NCBI GenBank assembly: GCA_019413925.1
Contig: DXMY01000025.1
Span: 42,386 to 106,385, forward strand
Length of the DNA stretch: 64,000 nucleotides
Source of the DNA: Collinsella sp.
GTDB taxonomy: Bacteria > Actinomycetota > Coriobacteriia > Coriobacteriales > Coriobacteriaceae
Direction: 5' to 3'
Under the pieces are notes generated by a model, which saw only the letters and a program-made list of their open reading frames with translations, searched no databases and was not told the DNA's origin. A program made the position numbers and the translations under genes. Each line of letters begins with the position of its first letter. Positions within the stretch are counted from its first letter, which is position 1. Positions 8,775 through 17,663 of the stretch are shown here, in pieces.

Positions 8775-9005
8775 CGTTGTCTCCTTGGTCACGGTGTACC
8801 CGCCTATGGTACCCGTGACGGGGCATGTAATCATCGAGAGCTTCATGTATGCCTCGTATTTATCTATCGAGCAAATGCCCAAGGCTTGAGATAAATACCC
8901 CTGATCAATTAGTCCCATAACCTACCTTGGGGATGGGTTGAGAGGGGTGCAGGGTAGCGGTATCGTGAACCGAATAAAACTAAAACCCAGGCAAGGGAGC
9001 TAGAT

Positions 9006-10289
9006 ATGAGCGAGCAGACCATCGGTACCACATGTGTTCAGGGCGGCTATCACCCGGGAGATGCCGAGCCGCGCCAGGTGCCCATCTACCAGTCCACCAC
9101 GTGGAAGTACGACACGTCGGAGCATATGGGTAAGCTGTTTGACCTGGAGGAGTCGGGCTACTTCTACAGCCGCCTGCAGAACCCCACGTGCGATCTCGTT
9201 GCCGCCAAGATCTGCGAGATGGAGGGCGGCACCGCTGCGATGCTCACGAGCTCGGGCATGGCTGCGAATTTCCTCGCGATCTTTAACGTGGCCGGTGCCG
9301 GCGATCATGTGGTCGCAAGCTCTGCCATTTACGGCGGTACCTACAACCTGCTCGCCCACACCATGGGCCGCATGGGCGTGACCTGCACGTTCGTCGCCCC
9401 CGACTGCACCGATGAGGAGCTCGAGGCAGCCTTTGAGCCCAATACCAAGCTCGTCTTTGGCGAGACGATTGCCAACCCCGCCCTTGCCGTGCTCGATATT
9501 GAGCGCTTTGCCAAGGCCGCGCACGACCACGGCGTGCCGCTGATGGTCGACAACACCTTCCCGACGCCCGTGATGTGCCGTCCCTTTGAGTGGGGCGCCG
9601 ACATCGTTACGCACTCCACCACCAAGTACATGGCTGGACATGCGGCCTACCTGGGCGGCGTGATCGTCGACCACGGCCAGTTTGACTGGATGGCCCATGC
9701 GGATAAGTTCCCGGGTCTCACCACGCCCGACGAGAGCTACCACGGCGTGACGTATGCCGAGAAGTTCGGTCGCGAGGGTGCCTTCATTACCAAGGCAACC
9801 GCGCAGCTCATGCGCGACCTCGGCCCCATGCAGAACCCTCAGGCGGCTTTCTTCCTGAACAGCTCGCTCGAGAGCCTGCACGTGCGTATGCCGCGCCATT
9901 GCGAGAACGGTCTGGCGGTCGCCAAGTTCCTTCAGGGCCACCCCAAAGTGCGCTTCGTGAGCTATCCGGGCCTGGAGGGCGACAAGTACTACGACATGGC
10001 TCAGAAGTACATGCCCAACGGTACCTGCGGCGTCGTGAGCTTTGGCTTTACCGGTGGTCGTGCGGCGGCCGAGACCTTTATGAAGAGTCTTAAGCTCGCC
10101 CAGATTGCCACGCACGTGGCCGATGCCCGCACCTGCTGCCTGCACCCGGCAAACGCCACCCATCGCCAGATGAACGACGAGGAGCTCATCGCCTGCGGCA
10201 TCTCCGCCGACATGGTGCGCCTGTCGTGCGGCCTTGAGGACACGGCCGATCTGATTGCCGACCTTGAGCAGGCGCTCGAGCAGTGCTAG
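9006..10289 (+). CDS. metY: O-acetylhomoserine sulfhydrylase-type PLP enzyme
   Basis: Cys/Met-metabolism PLP-dependent enzyme (427 aa), predicted to make homocysteine from O-acetylhomoserine and sulfide. The PLP-lysine motif HSTTKYMAGH is near residue 208. The N-terminal TTCVQGGYHPGD...PIYQSTTW and the C-terminal HPANATHRQM...VRLSCGLED match the MetY/MGL group. Methionine gamma-lyase cannot be excluded from sequence alone; MetY is favoured by the full C-terminal end. The ATG follows AAGGGAGCTAGAT. Single gene with its own terminator. Confidence 0.85.
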   Translation: MSEQTIGTTCVQGGYHPGDAEPRQVPIYQSTTWKYDTSEHMGKLFDLEESGYFYSRLQNPTCDLVAAKICEMEGGTAAMLTSSGMAANFLAIFNVAGAGDHVVASSAIYGGTYNLLAHTMGRMGVTCTFVAPDCTDEELEAAFEPNTKLVFGETIANPALAVLDIERFAKAAHDHGVPLMVDNTFPTPVMCRPFEWGADIVTHSTTKYMAGHAAYLGGVIVDHGQFDWMAHADKFPGLTTPDESYHGVTYAEKFGREGAFITKATAQLMRDLGPMQNPQAAFFLNSSLESLHVRMPRHCENGLAVAKFLQGHPKVRFVSYPGLEGDKYYDMAQKYMPNGTCGVVSFGFTGGRAAAETFMKSLKLAQIATHVADARTCCLHPANATHRQMNDEELIACGISADMVRLSCGLEDTADLIADLEQALEQC

Positions 10290-10358
10290 GCTAGCGTGCG
10301 TGCGGGGCGTGGGACGGCTTTTCGGCTGACGACGTCCTCATAGTTCCGATTCCGTAGG

Positions 10359-10405
10359 CGGGACCCCGATCGTGTCCGTTTGTAGGCGATTGGGGTCCCG
10401 TTTTT
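10359..10405 (+). terminator. Terminator of metY
   Basis: 14-bp stem CGGGACCCCGATCG (10359-10372) with CGATTGGGGTCCCG (10387-10400), one G-U pair, then TTTTT. It ends about 25 bp before the next start codon. Confidence 0.9.
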
Positions 10406-10430
10406 GCGTTGCACGATAGAAAGGATATAC

Positions 10431-11735
10431 ATGGAGAAAACTGCCGAGCAGCTGCGCCGCGAACACATTGCCCTAGAGGGCGACACCCACGGTAAGAATA
10501 AATGGGCGATTCTGTTCACCGTGCTCGTCATGACCTTTATGGCGTGTCTGGATGCGAGCATCGTGACGGTGGCGCTCCCAGTGATGCAAAAGGAGCTGGG
10601 GGTGGGTCTCGACCGCATTCAGCTCGTGAGCTCGGTGTATCTGCTCGCGACGTGCGTCGCCATGCTGCCGTTTGGCCGCTTGGGCGATGTGCGCGGCAAG
10701 GTGAATGTGTTCCAGCTTGGTGTAATCGTCTTTACGGGTGGCTCGTTGCTTTGCGGGCTTTCGGCTTCGCTCGAGGTGCTTATCTTGGCGCGTTTCGTGC
10801 AGGGCATTGGCTGTGCCGCCGCGATGGCCAACAATATGGGCATCATCACCGAGTCGTTTCCGGCGCGTGAGCGCGGCCGTGCCATGGGCATTCTGGCGAC
10901 CTTTGTGGCTCTTGGCATGATGTGCGGCCCCGTGCTCGGCGGCGTGCTGGTGGCGAGCTTTCCCTGGGAGAGCATCTTCCTTATCAATCTGCCCATTGGC
11001 GTAATCTCGTTTATCGTGGGACTCTATACGCTGCCGCATGTGAAGCCGGAGGCTGGCGAACGCCCTATGCCGTTGACAGAGGCGGCGCGTCGCTGCTTTG
11101 CGAGCTCGGCTTTCACGATTAACCTGGCTTGCATGCTTATCGTGTTCGTGGGTATCGGTGCCTCCGAGTTTGTGCTGCCGTTCTACTTTCAGGATGCCCA
11201 CGGCTTTAGCTCCGATATCTCCGGCCTGTTGTTTTTGGCGATGCCGGTCGTGAATGCCTTTGTGGGCCCGCTTTCGGGCTCGGTGTCCGACCGTGTTGGT
11301 TGTGAAGCGCCCACGGCCGTTGGCCTGGGCGTGTACGTGTGCGGTCTCTTTGCGGTGAGCACGCTTGACGAGCACTCTTCCATCTTGATGATTGTGTGCT
11401 GCGTCGCGTTTATGTCGTGCGGCACGTCGATCTTCCAGAGTCCCAATAATTCGCTGTATATGGGTTCGGCTCCGCGTGAGGCGCTTGGCTTTGCGGGCAG
11501 CTTGAGCAGCTTGGCGCGCTATGCGGGCATAGCGCTGGGTATTACGGCGGCGTCGCGCATCCTGTATGGACAGACGAGCGCGGCGATGGGCAAGACGGTC
11601 ACGAGCTATGTGGCGGGTCGTCCGGACGTGTTCCTCTTTGGCTTCCGTTTGGTATTCTACGTGCTGATGGCCGTTGCTACCGTGGGCTTTGCGCTCACAT
11701 TGGTACGTTTGGTGAGGACGCGCACCCGGCATTAG
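10431..11735 (+). CDS. MFS transporter, DHA2-like drug efflux family
   Basis: Predicted proton-driven multidrug exporter of the cytoplasmic membrane. It has 434 aa and about 12 hydrophobic segments. LDASIVTVALPVMQKELG in TM1 is the D1 motif of the QacA/EmrB group, RLGDVRGK is motif A, and GPVLGGVL is motif C of exporters. A second motif-A copy, GSVSDRVG, is in the second half. ATG at 10431 follows GAAAGGATATAC. Substrate unknown; no TetR or MarR regulator is adjacent. Confidence 0.85.
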   Translation: MEKTAEQLRREHIALEGDTHGKNKWAILFTVLVMTFMACLDASIVTVALPVMQKELGVGLDRIQLVSSVYLLATCVAMLPFGRLGDVRGKVNVFQLGVIVFTGGSLLCGLSASLEVLILARFVQGIGCAAAMANNMGIITESFPARERGRAMGILATFVALGMMCGPVLGGVLVASFPWESIFLINLPIGVISFIVGLYTLPHVKPEAGERPMPLTEAARRCFASSAFTINLACMLIVFVGIGASEFVLPFYFQDAHGFSSDISGLLFLAMPVVNAFVGPLSGSVSDRVGCEAPTAVGLGVYVCGLFAVSTLDEHSSILMIVCCVAFMSCGTSIFQSPNNSLYMGSAPREALGFAGSLSSLARYAGIALGITAASRILYGQTSAAMGKTVTSYVAGRPDVFLFGFRLVFYVLMAVATVGFALTLVRLVRTRTRH

Positions 11736-11900
11736 CGTGTTGGGAGGCTGTCTGCCACGATTCGCGCCGTCCCAAAAAGACAAAAAGACTGGTTTGTGGT
11801 GCGATGCGGCTTGTGGGGCGGGCGGGGGTCGGTCCGTGGTAGACTATCGAACAACGTTTATTAATCGCGCGGTATCGTTGCCGCGAGAAGGGGTTGCGCC

Positions 11901-12479
11901 ATGCAGGAGCTTGAGGATCGTATTCGCCATGACGGCATCGTAAAGGCCGGTAACGTCCTTAAGGTTGATGCCTTCCTCAACCACCAATGCGACGTTGAGC
12001 TGTTTGACCACATGGGTGCCGAGTGGGCCCGTCTGTTCAAGGATGTCGAGATCAACAAGATCCTGACGATCGAGGCTTCGGGCATTGGCATGGCTTGCAT
12101 CGCGGCCCAGCATTTTGGCGGCGTGCCGGTGGTCTTTGCCAAGAAGGCCCAGTCCATCAACCTTGACGGCGAGCAGTATGCCACGACCATCTACTCCTTT
12201 ACCAAGCAGAAGGAGTATCCGGTCATCGTCGGCAAGCGCTTCCTGTCCGAGGGTGACAAGGTTCTGATTATCGACGACTTTTTGGCCAACGGCTGCGCGC
12301 TCGAGGGTCTTATCAAGATCTGCGAGGCTGCGGGTGCCGAGGTATCCGGTATTGGCATCGCCGTTGAGAAGGGCTTCCAGGGCGGCGGCGATAAGCTCCG
12401 TAAGCGCGGCTTCCGCGTTGAGAGCCTGGCCCGTATCGCCGATATGGACTGCGAGAACGGCGAGATCACCTTCGCCTAA
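11901..12479 (+). CDS. xpt: Xanthine phosphoribosyltransferase
   Basis: Salvages xanthine with PRPP to give XMP. It has 192 aa, identical in length to typical Xpt. The PRPP-binding motif VLIIDDFLANGCALEGL is near residues 125-141, and the N-terminal ELEDRIRHDGIVKAGNVLKVD is characteristic of Xpt rather than adenine phosphoribosyltransferase. No purine permease gene is next door, and I see no purine riboswitch fold in the 165-bp upstream gap. It is followed by a perfect palindrome that may terminate transcription. Confidence 0.93.
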   Translation: MQELEDRIRHDGIVKAGNVLKVDAFLNHQCDVELFDHMGAEWARLFKDVEINKILTIEASGIGMACIAAQHFGGVPVVFAKKAQSINLDGEQYATTIYSFTKQKEYPVIVGKRFLSEGDKVLIIDDFLANGCALEGLIKICEAAGAEVSGIGIAVEKGFQGGGDKLRKRGFRVESLARIADMDCENGEITFA

Positions 12480-12506
12480 GCGCGCAACACAAGCGATTGG
12501 TATGCG

Positions 12507-12537
12507 ATGTGACAAAGGGACTGTCCCTTTGTCACAT
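12507..12537. repeat. GGGACAG-type palindrome after xpt
   Basis: Perfect 15-bp arms ATGTGACAAAGGGAC (12507-12521) and GTCCCTTTGTCACAT (12523-12537) around one base, followed by TTTT, so it could terminate xpt. A near-identical core recurs at 21125-21147. Confidence 0.85.
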
Positions 12538-12560
12538 TTTTTATGAGGGGAGGTGTTGAT

Positions 12561-12941
12561 ATGGATGAGAACAAGATGGGGTGGCGCGAGTATGCGCGCT
12601 ATGCCGAGATGTCGGTCGAGGAGTTGGCGCGCGATTGCGAGGTGCAGGTGTTTCGCGCGACGGGTCCGGGCGGGCAGGGCGTGAACACGACGGACTCTGC
12701 GGTGCGCATGAAACATATCCCTTCGGGGATTACCGTGACAGCGCGCGAGAGCCGCAGCCAGTTCCAGAACCGTAGCTGCTGTCTGCGTAAGCTACGCGCT
12801 GAGCTTGAGCGTCGCGGGCGTCCACCGCGCCGTCGCGTCAAGACCAAAGTGCCTCAGCGATCGCGCCAGCGCAGGCTCAACGACAAACACTTCAACGCCA
12901 TTAAAAAGGCCAACCGACGCAAGCCGGGCGGGGAGGAATGA
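12561..12941 (+). CDS. Release-factor-like protein with GGQ motif (ArfB/YaeJ type)
   Basis: Short class-I release-factor domain of 126 aa. GPGGQGVNTTDSAVRM contains the GGQ tripeptide that triggers peptidyl-tRNA hydrolysis, and the C-terminus is a lysine/arginine-rich tail. There is no codon-recognition domain, so it cannot be RF1 or RF2. The organization resembles ArfB/ICT1 ribosome-rescue hydrolases, which insert a basic tail into the empty mRNA channel. ATG at 12561 follows AGGGGAGGTGTTGAT. It is downstream of xpt but separated by a palindrome. The rescue function is inferred from domain architecture. Confidence 0.75.
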   Translation: MDENKMGWREYARYAEMSVEELARDCEVQVFRATGPGGQGVNTTDSAVRMKHIPSGITVTARESRSQFQNRSCCLRKLRAELERRGRPPRRRVKTKVPQRSRQRRLNDKHFNAIKKANRRKPGGEE

Positions 12942-12951
12942 TCTTCTCAAT

Positions 12952-13018
12952 AAGTTGCGGTGAAATAGGGACTTTTGCGGCTTTAGCTGCATAAACAGTC
13001 CCTATTTCACCGCAACTT
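12952..13018. repeat. Palindromic repeat, AGTTGCGGTGA family, copy 2
   Basis: Perfect 22-bp inverted repeat (12952-12973 with 12997-13018) with a 23-bp loop that includes a small GCGGCTTTAGCTGC stem. It lies between convergent genes. Confidence 0.9.
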
Positions 13019-13026
13019 AGGTGGGG

Positions 13027-13989
13027 TTAGCGGGTGGGGTGCCAGACGTGGAGGGCGCCGGCGAGGATGTCGACCTCGATGCGCGAGGCGACAACGGGCT
13101 CGCCGTCGGCCTGAATGGGGTAGTCGGGCTCCTCAAAGGTAAGCTCGGCATGGCGACAGCGGCGCATGCGAACCGGTGGCAGCTTGGTATGGTGGCCATC
13201 TTTGGCCGAAAGGAACATGGGAAGCGCGACCGCGCGCGGAACGGGGCCGCAGGCGTAGCAGACGTCGAGTATGCCGTCGCACGGGTCGGCGTTGGGACAG
13301 ATGCGATAGCCCGAACCATAGGTGGGTCCCAGCTGGATGGCCATGATAATCGCCCGCACGCGCTCGGCGGGCGCGCCATCAAAGCTGATGGTCATGGGGT
13401 AGTTGCGATAGCGCAGGCCAAACTGCTCAAGTCCCGAAAGGGTGTAGAGCGGAGCACCCGTCAAGCCGGTCTTTTTGCGCAGCTCGGTGGTGCCAAGGCC
13501 GATGGCGGCATCAATACCGACGGAGAGAGTCTGGTCGTAATACTCGACGATCGCCTCGCCGTTGCCGCTTGCGGGGTTCCATGAGCGAATCCGCCCGATG
13601 TCCTGACGCTGCAGCTCACAGGTGAGTAGCGCGCCAAAATCCTTGCCGGAGAAATCTTCGATATCGAGCGTCTGGGCAAAATCGTTGCCGGAGCCCACGG
13701 GCAGGACGGCAAGAGCGGGGCGGGCGTCCTCCTTTTGCGTCATAAGCCCGTTGACGACTTCGTGGATCACGCCGTCGCCGCCGAGTGCGATAACGGTGCG
13801 ATAGCCCTGAGCCTGTGCGGCAAGCTCCTTGGCGTGTCCCATGTGCTCGGTTAGCACCAGGTCAAACTGGGATGCGCGCGCGGTCATATCCAAAAAGCGT
13901 TGCAGGCGCTCGGCAACTTCGCGCGCCGCACCCGACTGGGCGGCTGGGTTGGCGATGATGAGCGTGCGACCAAAAGCAGTTGCGTGCAT
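13027..13989 (-). CDS. Diacylglycerol kinase family / YegS-like lipid kinase
   Basis: Predicted soluble lipid kinase (DAGK catalytic domain, 320 aa). GGDGVIHEVVNGLM is the nucleotide-binding GGDG motif and LPVGSGNDFAQTL is the second conserved block. A DgkB-like role, recycling diacylglycerol to phosphatidic acid, is likely, but sphingosine-kinase-like relatives have other lipid substrates. I place the start at the ATG at 13989, preceded by GGGAG on the minus strand; an in-frame extension to 14061 is not conserved in composition. The ClC gene lies upstream in the same direction, separated by 86 bp. Confidence 0.82.
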   Translation of the reverse strand: MHATAFGRTLIIANPAAQSGAAREVAERLQRFLDMTARASQFDLVLTEHMGHAKELAAQAQGYRTVIALGGDGVIHEVVNGLMTQKEDARPALAVLPVGSGNDFAQTLDIEDFSGKDFGALLTCELQRQDIGRIRSWNPASGNGEAIVEYYDQTLSVGIDAAIGLGTTELRKKTGLTGAPLYTLSGLEQFGLRYRNYPMTISFDGAPAERVRAIIMAIQLGPTYGSGYRICPNADPCDGILDVCYACGPVPRAVALPMFLSAKDGHHTKLPPVRMRRCRHAELTFEEPDYPIQADGEPVVASRIEVDILAGALHVWHPTR

Positions 13990-14075
13990 GGGGCGACTCC
14001 CGGCGTGTGACATGACGGTGCGGTCGCGCTCAGGTCGAATTGCCCCCGATTGTGGCTGCACGGCGATTATTACAT

Positions 14076-15497
14076 CTACTCTATCAGGTCGTTGTGGCGC
14101 TCGATAGCATCCGCTACCGTACCGCCCTCATCCACAATAAGCGAGCGGCGCTTGGGTGAGATGATGCGCTGGGCGGGGTACACGCCGCGGTGTCCGCCGG
14201 TTAGGTAGCTGATAAAGGCCACGATGACAAAGAACCCGGCGGCCGTGCCGTGGAACAGGTCGATGGCCATCATGCAGGTGGTGATGGGCACGTTGAGGCC
14301 GGCGCAGAACACGCCGAGCATGCCGAGAGCCGCCAGAAAACTGGGGTCAAGCCCGGTAAGGCAACCGATCCAGCCACCGAGTGCCGCACCGATGCCAAAC
14401 AGGGGCGTGACCTCGCCGCCTTGGAAGCCCGCGCCCAGGGTAAGCGCTGTGACGACCAACTTGATGGCTGCGTCCGCCAGGGTGGTGTTGCCTGCAAATC
14501 CGGCGCCGGAAAGCCACGTGGAAAGGCCGGCGTAGTTCCAGGCGTCGAGGAGGGCATAGGCGGCCAAAACCACGAGTGCGCCTATGAGTGCGCGGACGAG
14601 GTAATTGGTGATAAAGCGACTGTACAGGCTTTTGACGGTTCGAACCGACCAGGCAAAGAGGCGTGCCGTCAGGCCGAAGATAATGGCGCTGATAACAACG
14701 ATGACGACCGTTTTGGGCGTCATAGCGGGAACGCTGGCGATAACATTCGCCTCGTACTCGGTTCCCAAGGCAAGCGACGTAAAGTAGCCGGTAAACGAAG
14801 CGACCAGGCAGTAGATGCCCGCGGTGTAGTCGATCTTGCCGATGAAGCACATCTCCATGCCAAAGAAAGCCCCGGCAAGGGGCGAGCCGAACACGGCGCC
14901 AAAGGCCGACGAGATGCCGGCGAGCATGAGGTCGTGGTGGTCATGCTTTTTGAGGTGGGCGAGGCTCGAGATGTTGCTGGCGATGGTGCCGCCAATCTGC
15001 ACCGCAGCTCCCTCGCGACCGGCCGAGCCGCCGGTGAGGTGCGTGAGCGTGGAGCAGACGAAGGTGAGGATGGCCATGCGCATATGGATGAGGCGTGTGC
15101 CCAGAGCGGAGTCGATGACCAGGTTGTTGCCACGCTTGGCGGCGAGACCGTGGTTTTTGTACACCCATGCGGTGGCAACGCCCACAACGGGAAGCAGCGC
15201 GTAAATCCACGCATGGTGCTCGCGATAGTCGGTCGCGATATTTAATGAGGCCAAAAACGCCCAAGCGGCAACGCCCATGGCGAGCGAGACGGTGACGACG
15301 AGTACGAGCAACTTAGTGCTCGCTAGTAGGTTGCGGGCGTTGCGGCGCGTGTCGGCAGCCAAGAGATGCTCGGAGCGGGTAAGTTGATGCCTGCCTGCCG
15401 TGATGACGTCATTAAGGGAGAAAAAACCGCCGTCGTCGAGCGGCTGGAAATGATCCTGCGCTTTGTTTGCGCTTTCGGGTTTGTCGTTATGAGCCAT
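14076..15497 (-). CDS. ClC-family chloride channel or H+/Cl- exchanger
   Basis: Polytopic membrane protein (473 aa). GGSAGREGAAVQIGG is the ClC signature (GREGP in most members, here GREGA) and carries the gating glutamate. The helix containing GSPLAGAFFGMEM and the C-terminal GAGFQGGEVTPLFGIGAALG complete the selectivity elements. There is no C-terminal CBS pair. ATG at 15497 follows AGAGGAACGT. Likely used for anion homeostasis or acid tolerance; channel versus antiporter cannot be decided here. Confidence 0.88.
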   Translation of the reverse strand: MAHNDKPESANKAQDHFQPLDDGGFFSLNDVITAGRHQLTRSEHLLAADTRRNARNLLASTKLLVLVVTVSLAMGVAAWAFLASLNIATDYREHHAWIYALLPVVGVATAWVYKNHGLAAKRGNNLVIDSALGTRLIHMRMAILTFVCSTLTHLTGGSAGREGAAVQIGGTIASNISSLAHLKKHDHHDLMLAGISSAFGAVFGSPLAGAFFGMEMCFIGKIDYTAGIYCLVASFTGYFTSLALGTEYEANVIASVPAMTPKTVVIVVISAIIFGLTARLFAWSVRTVKSLYSRFITNYLVRALIGALVVLAAYALLDAWNYAGLSTWLSGAGFAGNTTLADAAIKLVVTALTLGAGFQGGEVTPLFGIGAALGGWIGCLTGLDPSFLAALGMLGVFCAGLNVPITTCMMAIDLFHGTAAGFFVIVAFISYLTGGHRGVYPAQRIISPKRRSLIVDEGGTVADAIERHNDLIE

Positions 15498-15708
15498 ACG
15501 TTCCTCTTTTAGGTTGCAACGCAAGCAATTATAAAACGCGGTAAACGCGACGAGCCGGTGGGTTGGTTTCCATTCTGTTTCGCGGCCTGCAACCGACAGG
15601 TGTATTTGCGGGTACAGGCCGAGTCGCGGTCGTGCGTCGGGGGATTATACTGAGACAAGCATAAAGAATTGGCGCCCCTGTTGTGCGCCGTGGCATTAAG
15701 AGGTGCAT

Positions 15709-16971
15709 ATGGCAGAGAAACTCATACCGTTGGAGGATGCGCAGTCGATTGTTTTGTCGCACGTTGCTCCGACGGATCTCATCGAGATTCCCGTGTGGCA
15801 GGCGGCTGGTTTTCCCTTGGCCGAGGACGCGGTGGCCGATATCGACATCTCGCCGTTTGCTAACAGCGCTATGGACGGATATGCCGTGCGCTCGGCGGAT
15901 TTGGCGCAGGGATCTGGCGAGGCGCCGGTGACGCTCGACGTTATCGGACACGAGGCCGCGGGCCATGTGTTTGAGGGCACAATTGGCGCGGGCGAGACGG
16001 TCCGCATCATGACGGGCGCACCGGTACCCGAAGGTGCCGATGCCGTGGTGAAGTATGAGATCGTCGATGTGCTCGTCGGTGACGGCAACGAGGGTTCGCG
16101 TGTGAGGTTCTCGGCGCCTGCCAAGGTAGGGGAGAACGTTCGCTCTGCCGCCGAGGAGGCCCATGCCGGCGATGTTGTGATGCACGCCGGCGAGGTCGTG
16201 GCTCCGGCGGGCGCCGGCTTGTTGGCGAGCGCCGGGTATGCGAGCGTGAAGGTCCATGCCGCTCCGCGCGTGGGCATTATCTCGCTGGGCACGGAGCTGG
16301 TCGCGCCGAGCGAGCTGCCGGCACGCGGGCAGATTCGCGATTCCAATTCCTCGGCGTTAATGGCCGAGGTGCTCGATGCTGGGGCCGACCCAGTGTTCTA
16401 CGGCATTGCGCCCGACGACGAGCGGGCGATTGCCGAGCTGGTGCACCGCGCCGCGCAAGAGTGCGATTTTGTCATTACGAGCGGTGGCGCCTCGGCTGGC
16501 GACTATGACTACGTGACGGCGCTGGTTCGGCGCGAGGGCGAGGTGCTGTTCGATCGCATTTCGTTGCGTCCCGGCAAAGCCATTACGTTTGGCCTGCTCG
16601 GCGGCAAGCCCTATCTGGGGCTTTCGGGCAACCCCGCGGCGGCATACGTGGGCTTTGAGATGCTCGCCCGCCCGGCGATTCGCAAGATGCGCGGCTTTGC
16701 CGAGGGTGCGCGTCCCGTGCAGCAGGCGGTTCTTACCCACGGCGTGAAGAAGCGACAGGACCGACGCTTCTATGATCGCGCCACGGTTGCGCGCGATACG
16801 CAGACGGGTGAGCTTACGGTCACCGAGGCGCACAGCCAGAACTCGGCGCTGCTCGGAACCATGCAGCGTGCGAACTGCCTGTTGCGCATCAACGAGGGTC
16901 CGTGCGATCTTGAGCCGGGCGACGTCGTGGATGTCGTCCGTGTCGATCTGCCCGAGGGCGCCGTGCTGTAG
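15709..16971 (+). CDS. moeA: Molybdopterin molybdenumtransferase MoeA
   Basis: Inserts molybdate into adenylylated molybdopterin. It has 420 aa. Domain I begins with IPLEDAQSIVL and contains SPFANSAMDGYAVR. Domain III (MoCF/MogA fold) shows TSGGASAGDYDYV, and GLSGNPAAAYVGFEML is the conserved C-terminal block. ATG at 15709 follows AAGAGGTG, with a TATACT box at 15646-15651. mogA starts 10 bp downstream, so the two form an operon. The nearby modABC genes and molybdenum hydroxylase fit its role. Confidence 0.95.
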   Translation: MAEKLIPLEDAQSIVLSHVAPTDLIEIPVWQAAGFPLAEDAVADIDISPFANSAMDGYAVRSADLAQGSGEAPVTLDVIGHEAAGHVFEGTIGAGETVRIMTGAPVPEGADAVVKYEIVDVLVGDGNEGSRVRFSAPAKVGENVRSAAEEAHAGDVVMHAGEVVAPAGAGLLASAGYASVKVHAAPRVGIISLGTELVAPSELPARGQIRDSNSSALMAEVLDAGADPVFYGIAPDDERAIAELVHRAAQECDFVITSGGASAGDYDYVTALVRREGEVLFDRISLRPGKAITFGLLGGKPYLGLSGNPAAAYVGFEMLARPAIRKMRGFAEGARPVQQAVLTHGVKKRQDRRFYDRATVARDTQTGELTVTEAHSQNSALLGTMQRANCLLRINEGPCDLEPGDVVDVVRVDLPEGAVL

Positions 16972-16981
16972 GAGGAATGCT

Positions 16982-17461
16982 ATGGAGTTGAAGATTTCGA
17001 TCGTGACGTGCTCGGATACGCGCGATCTTGCCCAGGACGAAGCAGGCGCTGTGCTCGAGGAGCTCATCGCGGCGCAGGGCTGGATGGTTGCCTCGCATAC
17101 GGTGGTGCATGACGATGTTGACGAGATCGGTGCTGCCATTGTGGCTGCGGCCGACGATTGCCAGGCCAACGTGGTCATCACCTGCGGCGGCACGGGGCTT
17201 TCGATGCGCGACGTGACGCCCGAGGCGACGCGTGCCGTCTGCGACCGCGATGTGCCGGGTATTGCCGAGGCGATCCGTGCATACTCTATGACCAAGACGC
17301 GCCGTGCCATGCTTTCGCGCGCCGTGTGCATGCAGCGTGGGGCTGCGCTTGTCATCAACTTTCCGGGATCCACGAAGGCGGCTCGCGAAAGCTGGGAGGC
17401 CGTGAGCGACCAGCTGGAGCACGCGGCCCACATGACGGCGGGCGGTGGACACGCTCGCTAA
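16982..17461 (+). CDS. mogA: Molybdopterin adenylyltransferase (MogA/MoaB family)
   Basis: Adenylylates molybdopterin before metal insertion by MoeA. It has 159 aa, a single MoCF domain. TCGGTGLSMRDVTPEAT (residues about 66-82) is the family signature, with ISIVTCSDTR at the N-terminus and NFPGSTKAARES near the C-terminus. ATG at 16982 follows GGAGGAATGCT and is 10 bp from the moeA stop. MogA and MoaB are hard to separate by eye; in bacteria with one copy either name has been used. Confidence 0.88.
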   Translation: MELKISIVTCSDTRDLAQDEAGAVLEELIAAQGWMVASHTVVHDDVDEIGAAIVAAADDCQANVVITCGGTGLSMRDVTPEATRAVCDRDVPGIAEAIRAYSMTKTRRAMLSRAVCMQRGAALVINFPGSTKAARESWEAVSDQLEHAAHMTAGGGHAR

Positions 17462-17474
17462 ACTGCTTGCCTGT

Positions 17475-17508
17475 AGCGGAGTGACCTTATGGGTCGCTCC
17501 GCTTTTTT
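17475..17508 (+). terminator. Terminator of moeA-mogA
   Basis: 12-bp stem AGCGGAGTGACC with GGTCGCTCCGCT (one U-G pair), followed by TTTTTT. Confidence 0.88.
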
Positions 17509-17544
17509 AAGCGGCGACAACGCGAGCGTCTTGCGGCTATCGGT

Positions 17545-17574
17545 ATAAGAAATTATCAAACGATAATTTCTTAT
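17545..17574. promoter_or_regulatory. Operator-like palindrome upstream of modA
   Basis: Perfect 13-bp inverted repeat ATAAGAAATTATC-N4-GATAATTTCTTAT. It sits 24 bp upstream of a TATAAT box (17598-17603), over the expected -35 region, so a bound dimer would block transcription. The sequence differs from the E. coli ModE site. Confidence 0.6.
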
Positions 17575-17597
17575 CACAAGTATTATTCGCGCTAAAG

Positions 17598-17603
17598 TAT
17601 AAT
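17598..17603 (+). promoter_or_regulatory. -10 box of the modABC promoter
   Basis: TATAAT in AT-rich context about 60 bp upstream of modA; no recognisable -35 hexamer. Confidence 0.5.
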
Positions 17604-17663
17604 TCAATTACAGGATAAAGCCCGCGGCGGGGTGCCCGGGCGTAGCGCTCGAAAGGGTTGAAC

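Noticed and set aside
11736..11900. Purine riboswitch upstream of xpt.
   Set aside because: No conserved three-way junction core (TATA...CCnAA..) could be found by eye.
15540..17663. Molybdenum-cofactor riboswitch upstream of moeA or modA.
   Set aside because: No sequence matching the Moco RNA core was seen; the modA leader has only the palindrome and -10 box.
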